From the NCBI GenBank assembly GCA_025667525.1, contig JANFOE010000052.1:1-64000 (forward strand): 64,000 nucleotides of DNA. The letters are read 5' to 3'. The notes under the pieces were generated by a model. The model was given only the letters and a program-made list of their open reading frames with translations, ran no database searches and was not told where the DNA came from. This document shows positions 11,593-22,355 of the stretch, one piece after another. How positions within the stretch are numbered: position 1 is the first letter of the stretch; each line of letters starts with the position of its first letter. A program made the translations under genes and the position numbers. Origin of the DNA: Glebionis coronaria (lineage: Eukaryota > Streptophyta > Magnoliopsida > Asterales > Asteraceae).

Positions 11593-14500
11593 CGATGAGA
11601 CTGCTTTTATACATGGTCTCATCGTCCAATTAGGGCTTAAAATGCATAAAATATCATTAAATATACCAAATATATGCTCGTGTTTGTTACCTGTGTATTT
11701 TTAGGTACGGATATTGAGGAAATGGCAAAAGATCACAAGAATCATTCAAAAACGAACACGGGAAACGAAGCCGCACAATGAACCGTACCTAAATCTGGAA
11801 TTTCCAAAAATACCCTTGAAGAACTGAAGATTGTCAAGTTTGGTCCCTCAACTCTTGAAGATTTACATTTTATACCCCTCAAATATTCAAAATTATGAAT
11901 AGGGTCCCTAAAGTTTGAAGACATTACAAGAAAAGCCCTTGGGAAATGAAGAAATTACATTTGAAATCCTTATTTATGGTTTGAAAAGTAATTGTGCCAT
12001 TTTCAGCAAGTACTCCAAAGTTGTTATATGCAATTTAGGCGTTGACAAGGTTTATTCAGCAAGTGACAAAGATTGAGGAGTCCAGGGACTAAAGTGGGGA
12101 GACACATGAACTTACCTCAGCCAACCAAACTAACACATCACCACCCACAACCAACCACAAACCTCCACCTCACAACACCCACACACGTCACCATCCACTC
12201 ACTACCTAAATAACAGATTATTTAATAATCTGTTTTTAAACCTAAGTTTTGGAGGTAAACGGGTACTATAAACATCATCACTCCTAAACACCCCTTAATC
12301 CCCAGTTCAAGAACACATAAACCCTAATCTCCCATTTCATCAAATCAAAGGGTTATTCCCTTAAATTCTCCAGAACCATAATTAATCTTACCCTATTCAT
12401 TTCCCAACCCCAAAAACCTTCAACACTTTACCCATGTGAGCAGTAGGGACCTCCCCTGCTGCGTCACTTTCATTCCCAACCCCAAAAATGACAAGATGAA
12501 TGGCTAAGATGCAACTACTTGTCCCCCACTCCAAATAAACGTCCAAGATCAACAAAGGCAGCTGGCAACTTCACATGTATCAACCTTGACCAAGATTTCA
12601 GTCAAAACCAAGGGGCATTCCTGGAATTTCCTCCATTAGGGTTTAGGGCTTTGATTTATTGTATTATTTTATTCCAGGCTTCTAGTTAGTTCTATAGAGT
12701 AGTATATAATGAGACGTATGTGTCTCATTATGCGTTGTTCCAGTTTTCTAGCAAAATCCTTGTAATGCCTTTTTAGAAATATAAAGTTTGGTATTTTTTG
12801 TTGAAATTGTAATTCCTTTTATTTTTTTAAAAGTTTGGTATTGGATTTGCTTAGATTCTGAGTTCCATAAAATATTTTATAAACACTTTGTGTTTGTTTT
12901 CAGTTTTCAGAAAGTTTTCAAAATTTGTTTGAAAAATATCAAAAACCCTTGGATCCTATGAAGTGAAAGTGGAATTGGATTCCAAGGTTTCTGATATTTT
13001 TCTTGTTTCAAAAGGTGTTCCAAGTTCAGGGTTTATTGGATTGTACAAGTGGTTTTAAAAGGTTTTAAAATCAGAAAGTGTGTATTGGTTTGTTCATTGT
13101 TCTTAGCAGGTTTTTGAAGAACTTGTTTTGATCAAGGATCAGCATAGGCCCGGGCCTATTGGAGAAGGCAAAGCAGCCTTGGTTGGGCCTGGATGTAGGC
13201 CCAACCAGGTAGTCCCTTGTTCTTAGTTTCAGTTTTTAGTTTTATTGGATATTGGTATGATTTTTGAGAAAAAGTTGTTAAGTGATTGTTATTGTGCTTG
13301 TTATTGCTCTCTTGTTGGATTATATGCATGTTAGTAGCATTTGTATCAGTTTGGTTGGATTTTATAAAGATTTGGTTGGTTAATTTGTAGTTTCAGAATA
13401 TAAACGGGTGTATGGATTAGAGTGTTAGAAGGGTTTAATGGTATGAACTTTGCTTATAAACTTGTTGCAAACACTTCTTGACTGGTTATTAGGATATATG
13501 CTAGCTAAGGTTTCATTTTAGTAGGATTTCAAACAAAGTTGCATGTTAAAATATTGGTAAGTAGCTTCTAAAAACAGTAAACACCCTTGGTGACTGATTT
13601 AGGTTGATTGAGTTCATTTAATCCTTGAATCTGCTAGGGTTTGGTGTTAACTAGGGTTTCAGCTAGGTTACATGCTATATTGTGAACTTATATGCAAGAT
13701 TTGAGCCATTGAAATTCAATTTTGTGGCAAGTGTATCAGCATCCTATTCATCAGAAACTTGAATGCTTAATCAGTAACTTGTGGTGCATTTTGTTGTGAT
13801 TTTTGTGAAGTGACTTTGTGTTTTTTGTGTTTACTCAGACTCCCCACAACCCAATTGGTGTGGGGGTGCCTTTTGTCCAAAAGATCAAGCTCACAATAAG
13901 CTTTCCTAAGCTTATTGCATTTCTGACCAAGAAATTGCACTAGCAGTGGGAAGAAAGTTTCCCCTGCTAACACACAAGTTCCCACTGCTAAGCAAGAAGA
14001 CAAAACCAGTCAACATGTCACTTTCAGAATTCAAACTTTTTTGTCTTTAGTGCACAAATTTTAGAGTTGGGACTTGATTTTAGTTTTGAAATTTTTCTAA
14101 TTTTATTTAGGATTTTTTTGTTTAATTATTTTTTATTGTACTGTTCATTTGCTATTTTTTAGGTTTTATAGTTTTTTTAATTAACTTTTTAATTACTGTT
14201 TTTGGAATTTAGTGGCAAAAATTAATATTTTTCACTTTTAACATTTTTCCTAGAAATAGAATAATGTTTTAAGATTTTTGGTATAAGAAGTTTTCACTGT
14301 TTATCTTTTATTTATTTTTTAGAATTAATTTAAGTTAATTAGGGTTTAAATTGTATATTGTTTTGTCTTTTAGTGAAAAATATTTGATTTTTCAAACTTT
14401 TTCATTTTTCTACTATTCATTAGAGTAAATTAGGATTTTTAAAATTGTTCAATTAATTTTGGCATTATTTTATTATTTTTTATAATTATTTTAGTTTAAA

Positions 14501-15045
14501 AATAGTTTTTAGAGATTTAAAAATAGAAAAATAGTTTTTAAAATTTAGGAAAAGTACTTTTCAGCTTTTAAATAATATAAGTGAGTTATTTGTCCAATAA
14601 AATAATATTTTTGGCTTTTTCTTAATTATATTTAATTTTTGGGCTTTAATTAGCATTAAAAATTGAATATTTAATTAATTAAAGGTTTTAAAATATTTTT
14701 ATTGGATTTTTATCCTTATTTATATTATTTTGAACTACTTTTTCATTTTTAATTTGTTTTTAGCTTAAAATTTTTAAATTTTCACGTTTTACGTACTTAC
14801 GTTCGCGTTTTACGTCATTCGTCGTAGTTAATTGTAATCGTAGTTCGTCTCTAGTTTTCTTTCTTTTCTTATCCAAAAACGAGACTACCCTAAACCTTTG
14901 ATTATACTTATTGGCACATCAATCCACACACCTCCTCGAGAACGAACCCGCATTTGTTCGGTTTCGCGTTTTTCCTAAAACGTGCAACTTAATACTTGCC
15001 CATAATACGCTCTTTTTCCTAAAAGACGTGTTTCTACGACTATCA
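11593..15045 (+). repeat. 3' LTR of element B
   Basis: Matches 3455-6906 throughout, with only scattered substitutions and 1 bp indels. Its first base is mutated (CG instead of TG). It ends CTATCA and is followed by the second ACGTC (15046-15050). TATA-hairpin at 12703-12731; hairpin cluster from 13842. Confidence 0.95.
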
Positions 15046-16247
15046 ACGTCAAGTTCTATTTTTGGGACGACCCTTATCTCTTTCGAGTTTGTGCGGATCG
15101 ACTCGTTCGACGTTGTGTGTTTGGTGCCGAAGCTTCTAATATCCTTATAGCTTGTCACGAGGGACCCACGGGTGGTCACCACGGTGCTAATCTCACGGCT
15201 AAGAAAGTGTTCGATGCCGGCTTCTTTTGGCCTTCTATCTATCGTGATGCACACGCACTTGTGAAGTCGTGTGATTCGTGCCAACGTCAAGGAAAATCGT
15301 CTCAACGTGATGAAATGCCGCAAAACATAATTCAAGTGTGTGAGATTTTCGACATATGGGGAATAGACTTTATGGGGCCGTTCCCATCATCTCATGGCAA
15401 CAAATATATCCTCGTCGCGGTAGACTACCTTTCTAAGTGGGTGGAAGCTAAGGCTTTGCCTACTAATGATGCTCGTGTGGTAGTGAAGTTTTTGAAGCAA
15501 CTATTATCTCGGTTCGAAACCCCTCGTGCTATTATAAGCGATCGTGGAACCCATTTTTGTAATGACCAATTCGAAAAGGTTCTAAATAAATATGGAGTTA
15601 CTCATCGTCTTTCTACGGCTTATCACCCGCAAACGAGTGGGCAAGTCAAGGTTTCGAACCGAGCTTTGAAGAGGATTTTAGAAAGGTCAATTGGAGAAAA
15701 CCGTGCTTCATGGTCCGACAAACTTGATGACGCTTTATGGGCCTTTAGGACCGCTTATAAGACACCTATCGGTTGCACTCCTTATAAGTTAGTCTATGGG
15801 AAGAATTGTCATTTGCCCATTGAGTTGGAGCACAAGGCATATTGGGCCCTTAAGCATGCAAACTTTGACTTGAAGACCGCGGGAGATCACCGGAAAATAT
15901 AATTGAATGAATTGAATGAATTAAGAGATAGTGCTTATGAAAGTTCATTAATTTTTAAAGAAAAGACTAAAAATTTTCATGATTCAAAGATTAAAAACCG
16001 GGTTTTTAACGTTGGTGATCAAGTGTTGCTTTTTAACTCTCGTCTTAAGATATTTTCCGGGAAATTGAAATCTCGTTGGTCAGGTCCGTTCACCATTACA
16101 CAAGTGTTTCCTTATGGGACCATTGAGCTAGCTCAAGATGATGGTCCTAATTTCAAGGTGAATGGACATAGGCTTAAGCACTACTTTGGTGGGGAAATTC
16201 CTTCAATGGTTGCCCTCGACCAAGTCACCTTCCCCAATGATAATTAG
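15046..16247 (+). pseudogene. Integrase of element A, downstream half of the split polyprotein
   Basis: Continues the A polyprotein after element B; the frame is open from inside the target duplication (15048) to TAA 15900-15902, then resumes in the same frame to 16247. The TAA replaces a Gln codon present in C. Order seen: zinc-binding HHCC region (His near 15154-15180, Cys pair near 15270-15285), core with WGIDFMGPF (first catalytic Asp, about 15367), ISDRGTHF (second Asp, about 15540), then [14 protein letters not shown]. The catalytic Glu is Lys here (AAG 15648-15650; element C has Glu), so the enzyme would be inactive even without the stop. A basic C-terminal domain ends PFTITQVFPYG...LKHYFGGE. 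Confidence 0.9.
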
Positions 16248-18400
16248 CATTGAGGGGATCGAGTCGAGCTCATGACTCGGTAATCAAAAACGAGGTGCCT
16301 CGTAGGGGAGATCCCATGCTTATCCTTTATGCTTACTATTCTCTAATAAGGGGACTTGTACCCTTTCAACTCGTTGTCTCGTGGTTGTTTGTGATTGTGT
16401 TATCTAGATCATCATCATCATCTACGATTGAAGACTCTCGTGTTCGTTTACGTGAGCCTCCATCGTTCGTTTGAAGAAGTTTTTCATGATTCCATGACAT
16501 ATCCTTTATTGTTCTAACAATTATCTTTTAGCATACTTAATAAACGGCTTTAGATATATTGTTGATCACCCTTTCCATGCTAGATCCTAAGCATTCGACT
16601 CTTCGTCTCTAGTATGGGGGTGCTCCACCTTTAGACTCGAAACATTGAGGACAATGTTTACTTTTAGTATGGGGGTGAATAGATACTTGCTTTGCTACGC
16701 CCTCACGCTTTCCAACTTTCAATGTTTTGTTACTAATAAGGCTAAAAATGGCCAAATTTTAAAATTTTTCTATGTTTTTCATAAGTGTTTTTAAGACACG
16801 AATGTATATTTTCCGATGGGTAGAATAAGAGTTAATTTTTGACTTGATGGGCATTTGGAGCCATTTACATTCCTTAACCCGCTCAACTCAAGTTTTGCTA
16901 GACTTTTATATAGGGAGCTTTAAAACGCGAAAGTCTTAATTCATTCGGGTTAAGAACAAGAACTTTTCGCAAGTTCCTATAATTGATCCTAGAAAGTCAC
17001 TTATCAAGGGAACTATAAAACGCATTCTCTAAACTTGAAAAAGTCCAAGAAAGTGCAAGATCCTATAGGTGGCTTGAAAACCCAAAACTTTGATTTGATA
17101 TAGTCTTAAAGAAAGCTAATCCAAATTTGGCTTAATTTTGACTTGCATGGCTAAGTATTCACGAGTCTCTTTAATTAGAGGTCTTTATATAGTGAAGAAC
17201 GAGAGATGATAGAGTTAGCAAGTGATCATGCTAAACATAGAACACGAAAATGTTCTTTCAAAAACTCATATGTTTTTAATTGTGGATTTTTCTTCCTATA
17301 AGATCAATGCATTAGGAATAAATCATAATTGCAATAAGTAAGGTCATACGATTTGAAAGGTTACTTAGCCTCTAGCGCAAGATCGTTTAAAAGTTGCTCG
17401 CGGTTGAATAGAGTTCATAGCCAAGGCATAACTTATTGAAGCGGGACGCGAAGATTGGCGATTATCCAAAAAGGCCCTAACAAGGCATGAGGAGCTCTAT
17501 TTTTGCTAAAGATCCAAAGATGATGTGAAGTATCATTATTCTTAAATCAATATGAAGGATCGAGACACACGACGAAAAGCAATTACTCCCCTAAAGATCA
17601 TGGAGAAAGTCTATCCAAAAAGACCCTAACAAGGTATAAGGATAAATATATCCAAGTCCGAAAAGGAGGCGGATCGTGGTATATCAAAATCCAAAGTAAA
17701 CATTGAAGAAAAATGATGAAGTCGTGGTCCAATATGAAGAATCTCTCAAAAACGTCAAGTGAAGAAATTCCAAATATATGAAGAGAAGACCATAATTTCG
17801 AGAACGTCTTCCCAAGATTTGAAGTATGAAGTACATGCCAAATATCGGTCCGAGAAAGGTCTCAAATCATGAAACGAGTTATGCCAAGATATGAACTTAA
17901 GGAGATACACGAGAAGACGTTTTAAAAGATTTTGTCCTTCGGCTAACTATTGATCAAATCGTGCTACTTTGCTTTCGGACCAATAACTACTCAAATAAGT
18001 CAATATGAATCACTTATGATCCATGACAAATAGATAAAAAATGCTAGTAACCCATTTCCTTTTATAATAACTAGGATTGCGGGGAGAAAAAGTATTACAC
18101 AATTTGGACGTATGAGTAGTGTTAGCATTGTGACTTGTACCAACAATGATCTCGTTTTTGCACTTAGCATGGGATGTATGACAATCAAGGATGACGAAGT
18201 TTACTCTAAGGGACATTTACTTGTTTCTATTCTTTGACCCTAAAAGTCACTTTTTATGATGAAAATCATATGTTATGTCTTTGCACATCTTCTTAGTATG
18301 TTGCAAGTCTTTTTACCCTTCTATAAAAGTGAATAAAATTGAACTTTGGTGATGCTTAGATACTTTATTCTAGCATTGCGTGAGGGCACGACAATGGCTT
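16248..18400 (+). other. 3' noncoding region of element A
   Basis: No gene seen, including no env-like frame, which some Athila elements carry here. The region shares landmarks with B and C: two internal polypurine-like words AGTATGGGGG at 16611 and 16666 flanking the ACATTGAGGACAATGTTT box (16642-16659), and a GTGTTAGCATTGTGAC box near 18119. Confidence 0.7.
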
Positions 18401-18412
18401 AGTATGGGGGAG
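18401..18412 (+). other. Polypurine tract of A
   Basis: AGTATGGGGGAG immediately before the TGATGAG start of the 3' LTR. Confidence 0.9.
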
Positions 18413-19468
18413 TGATGAGATGGCATTTATACATGATCTCATCGTTCTTTTCGGGCTTTTAATGCATAAAAATGTCATAATATACCCTATATATGCTTGT
18501 GTTTGTTTACTTGTGTATTTTAGGTGTGGATATCGTGAAAAAGACAAAAGATCACAAGATACAAGGAAAAACGGACACGAGAAACGAAGTCGTACAAAGA
18601 ACCAGGCCCTAATCATGGAATACTCAACAAATACCCTTGATGACTTGAAGACATACAAGATTGATCCTCATGTATTGAAGAAATGACACTTAAAACCCTT
18701 GTATATTGATAATTACAAGTTTGGTCCCTTAAGTTTGTCAAAATTACACAAAAGGTCCTTCAACTTTGAAGAAATGGCAAGATTAGTCCCTCAACAATTT
18801 CAAATTGTCAAATATGGTCCCTCATCAAGCCAAAGATACATTGAAGACCTTTGAAGATCAAAAATGTCCAAGATCAGTCCTTCAAATATGCAAAAGTGTC
18901 AAAAATAACCCTTGAAACACTTTTTAGAAAGTTTTGTGCCAAAATTGCCAAGTCTTGGAAGTTGTTACAAAGGAAATTGGGCGCTGATAGACTTTTATAC
19001 ACAAGTGACAAAAGAAAGGAAGAAGAAGGGCTAAACTTGTGCTATTGAAACATTCAAACAAGAAATGCGCCAAACTCTTTTCCATCCCTACAAAAACGGA
19101 TCAAAATCTTTACGATTCACCCCAAGAACCCAGTTACCATCTCACTTAAACCAAAGGGTAAATCCAAATTACCCATACCCACGTGTGATTCACACATGTA
19201 GAATCCCATCCCACACATAAAACCCTCACTCCCACTACTCCCTGGACCCCACACTCAACCTCCTTAACCAATGAAAACACAACTTGGCCTTCAAGTAAAA
19301 TGACGTGGCCAAATCAACAGCCTAGACTCTTTGCTTCATATCAAAGCTGAAATGAACGTCCAAGATGAATTTGAACAGCTCATTCCATCAAAACGTCTAG
19401 AAGGACTTAGAGCATTTAGGGAATTTCACTTCTAGGGTTTGTGAATAGTGTTTAGCCAGGCATTTGCC

Positions 19469-19503
19469 TATAAAAGGAGACCTCAACATGTGAGAGTCCC
19501 TTT
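19469..19503 (+). promoter_or_regulatory. TATA box with overlapping imperfect hairpin, A 3' LTR
   Basis: TATAAAAGG (19469-19477) opens a stem: AAAGG-GAC-TCA pairs with TGA-GTC-CCTTT across 19473-19503, loop ACATG, with small internal loops. A conserved TTTGTTCCAGTTTTAGG box follows and AATAAA lies about 75 bp downstream. Same arrangement as B and C. Confidence 0.55.
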
Positions 19504-20779
19504 GTTCCAGTTTTAGGCTATCAATCTTTGTAATTCCTTTTTAAGTTTAATAAAATTTGAATTTCTGAAAATATTGAATTCTCTTTTTGATTTGATTAAA
19601 AGTTGGTGTTTGAGTAGCCTAATTCTGAGTTCCATTTGATTGTTAAGACCTACCTTAATCTTATGGTTAAGGCACGTCTTGGTTCATAAGGTTTTTAAGG
19701 TTCAAATACCTTGAAATCCTAGGTTCTGTTTTGGCTTATTTTGTGTACTAACCCTTGGCCATTTGCTATAAGCTCTTACAAGCTTGTTGACACCAAGCTT
19801 GTGAAGGGATTAGAGCCCTTGGTTGAGTTGTTTGCTGCTTGTGTTGGAGATATAAAGTCCTTGAGGTTCTACTTTGAACCATCAACCAAGGCAGTTTGCA
19901 TCATCTTCATTGAAGTACCTTGGTCTTGTTCTAGTTGTTGAACAAGGTCCAAGGAGCATAGCTGGCCTTCCTAGGATGTTATGGAAGGCAGGTATAATCT
20001 CTTGGTTAAGATTCCCCTAAAAATTTCATGTTTATGCCTGTTTTGAATTTGGTGCTTTGATTTTGAGTATTTGTGTTTGTGTTGGTGATTTTTGAGTTTG
20101 ATTGTGTTAGTTGATATTTAGGAAGTGTTTTTGATCATTAAAACCAGTAGGTTATTAGTTAAAATCACAAGTTCCTTTGTTAAGTGGTAGATTAAAGGGT
20201 GTTTGGGTCTACTGCATTATTTGGAATTGTGGTTTGCTAAGTGGTTGTTTGCTGTTTGTAAGTGTTGGTATCTACTTATTAGGTGCTAGTGTTCATATGT
20301 TTGCAGGTTTGAAGGTTTGAAACACATAGATTCATAATTTGGCTATAAAATCTTTAATACTTGGTAAAATTGGCTAGGATTTTGAGGACACCTAGATCTA
20401 AGGTTAGGCTAGGGCTAACAAGTGCTAAACCTTAGTTAATCAATCCAGGGAAGAAGGATTTGAGGCTTGAAATTGGATCAAGTGCCAAATAGATCAGCAA
20501 AACTTGTCTGCATATTGTTCATTGTTCATCAGAAACATTTTTTTGCTTTGATCTTGTTATTTACTTTGATTAAGTGATTGATTCTTGTTGCTTTGTGTTT
20601 ATTCTTAGTTTATATAGCTTGTGTATGCATCCTGTTAAGTTTGGTTGGCTTATTCAGTCTAAATCTGCTTATTAAGTGCTTAACTACTTATTTCCATATC
20701 TGGTGCATATCTGGTGACTGTTTGGCTTATTGTGGCTTATTGTGTGAACCAATTTGTGATTTTCTTGTTGCTATTGACT

Positions 20780-21375
20780 CCTTGTGATTCACTGATCACA
20801 AGGGTGCCTTTGTTTCCAATTGAATCAAACCAGAACTCTCAAATAAGCTTGGTCAAATAGTCAAAGCAGTGGGAACTCCTTTCCCCTGCTAGTTGCCACT
20901 GATAGTGTAAAATTGGTGTCAGCTTATCAATAAGCTATAATAGCTTATTCCAACCAGCAACAACTTTGTTTTTGTAATAGGTGCTCATATTTTGACCCAT
21001 TTGTTCATACTGGAGCATTCGGGTGGTTGACTTTAGGGTTTGACTAGAAAACCAACTCCATTGACTTTTTCATAAGTTCATTTGTGCTTATTCTGGCTTA
21101 TTGGTTGTGCTTATTGGATTTTTGTTGATTGATTTTGCTTATTGAGTCCATTTGAAATCTTTTGCAAGTTGAATCAAGTCCTGAGGTTCCCTAAATCTCT
21201 AAAACGACTATTTTGTCTTTTAGTGATTTTTTACTTTGCTTATTTCTGGCTTATTGAGTGAGCTTTTTCAAAATTTCTTTTTACAGATCTCATAAGCATC
21301 CCAAAAGAAGGTTGTGTGTCAAATTAGAGCTTATGGCATTAGCTTATGGCTTAATGGGCTGAAAAGCCCAATAAG
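20780..21375 (+). other. Hairpin-rich block in A LTR
   Basis: Perfect stems CCTTGTGAT (20780-20788) / ATCACAAGG (20795-20803) followed by GTGCC; AGCAGTGG / CCACTGAT (20865-20903, one mismatch here, perfect in D); AATAAGCT / AGCTTATT (20929-20949, loop ATAAT); and CTTAATGGGCT-GAAA-AGCCCAATAAG (21350-21375, one A-A mismatch), which has a GNRA-type loop. The first two have positional equivalents in B; the first also in C. Confidence 0.55.
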
Positions 21376-22355
21376 AATAAGCTGAGTGTTAAATAAGCTG
21401 TGATAAGCTCATATTAAGCTTTTGGGCCTTTAGAGTTTTGTTCTTAGAATTGAATTTTAAGTCAGATAGGGCTTTTCCAAGTCAATTGGGCCAAGTTTGA
21501 CTTTTTGGGCCCAAAAGCCCAATTTGGTTGACTGTTTTTGGTTTTGGCCCATTTGAGGGCCCAATAGGGGTATTCTGGTAATTTCACTTTGATTTTCTGA
21601 TTATTTAGGTTAAAATAAACTAGTTTGCAAGTTTTTAGAATTTTTTATAATTTTTGGATTTTTAATATTATTTTATTATTATTTTTAAAATTTCACATTT
21701 TCCAACTTTTTACATTTTTCTTAGGTTTAATACATTTAAATAGGAATTTAGCAACTTTTAGAATAATTTTATCTCTTTTAGATTAATTTTTATAATTATT
21801 TTAAGTTTTAATAGTTTTTAAATCATTTTAAATAGTTTTTATTAGCTTAAAAATTTCTAAAAATAGTTTTTAATCTTTTTAGGTCATTTTAGAGGTTTAC
21901 CAATTGAAAAATATTTATTTGGGCTTTTTGATAATTTATTTGATTTTTAGGGCTTTAATTAGCATTAAAAATTGAATATTTAATTATTTAAAAGGTTTGA
22001 AAAAGTTTTGATCATTGGTAAACTCTTAGTTTATTTCTTTTGATTTTTGGTAAATTTTTGGTAATTTTTAGAATTTATTTTTATTTTAGTGGTTTTTAAG
22101 GTTCTACGTTTTAACTTTCTAGTAGTGTTTATTTTTATTTTTACGCCTTCGTCATCCCCTTTTCTCATCCCCTTCTAAACCAATCATTAATCACAAACAT
22201 TTAACAAATTTCTCACACACATATACCTCCTTGGGAAACGAACTTTCATACCTTAATGGTCATTAGTGTTGATTTTCCTAAATCATCACTCGATACTTAC
22301 CGCTCATTTACGCTCTTTTGTTTTCCTAAACAAGAGGTGTAATTTACTACAATCA

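Larger units (their letters stand above)
3455..15045 (+). mobile_element. Element B: complete non-autonomous Athila-like LTR retrotransposon
   Basis: An 11.6 kb element with a 3452 bp 5' LTR, 3453 bp 3' LTR, tRNA-Asp-type primer site, leader, one broken reading frame of unknown function, a 1.87 kb 3' noncoding region and a polypurine tract. It is flanked by perfect ACGTC duplications. There is no protease, RT, RNase H or integrase in its 4.7 kb interior, so it must rely on proteins supplied in trans. LTR ends, leader, primer site, 3' noncoding region and polypurine tract closely match element C, which makes C-type elements the obvious helper. It is younger than A, whose pol it interrupts. Confidence 0.93.
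1..22355 (+). mobile_element. Element A: Athila-like Ty3/Gypsy retrotransposon, 5' end off window, split by element B
   Basis: Plus-strand Gypsy element seen as late Gag, protease, RT and RNase H (1-3454), then, after the inserted element B, integrase (15051-16247), a 3' noncoding region, a polypurine tract (18401-18412) and a 3' LTR (18413-22355). The protein order PR-RT-RH-IN is Gypsy order. The FMDD catalytic box, DLGAS protease box and close resemblance to element C place it in the Athila lineage by family knowledge. Its 5' LTR, leader and early gag lie left of the window. It is decayed: several stops, two frame changes and loss of the integrase catalytic Glu. Its 3' LTR ends directly against D sequence, so A probably inserted into D; its target duplication cannot be checked because the left end is missing. 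Confidence 0.88.
18413..22355 (+). repeat. 3' LTR of element A
   Basis: About 3943 bp, begins TGATGAGAT after the polypurine tract and ends ACTACAATCA. The mate LTR is off the window, so the right end is inferred from the TG...CA rule and alignment with B, C and D. Contains TATA box with hairpin (19469-19503), AATAAA (about 19548), a hairpin-rich block (20780-21375) and many GCTTATT words. The last 160 bp (22196-22355) are also the first part of the triplicated unit. Confidence 0.82.
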
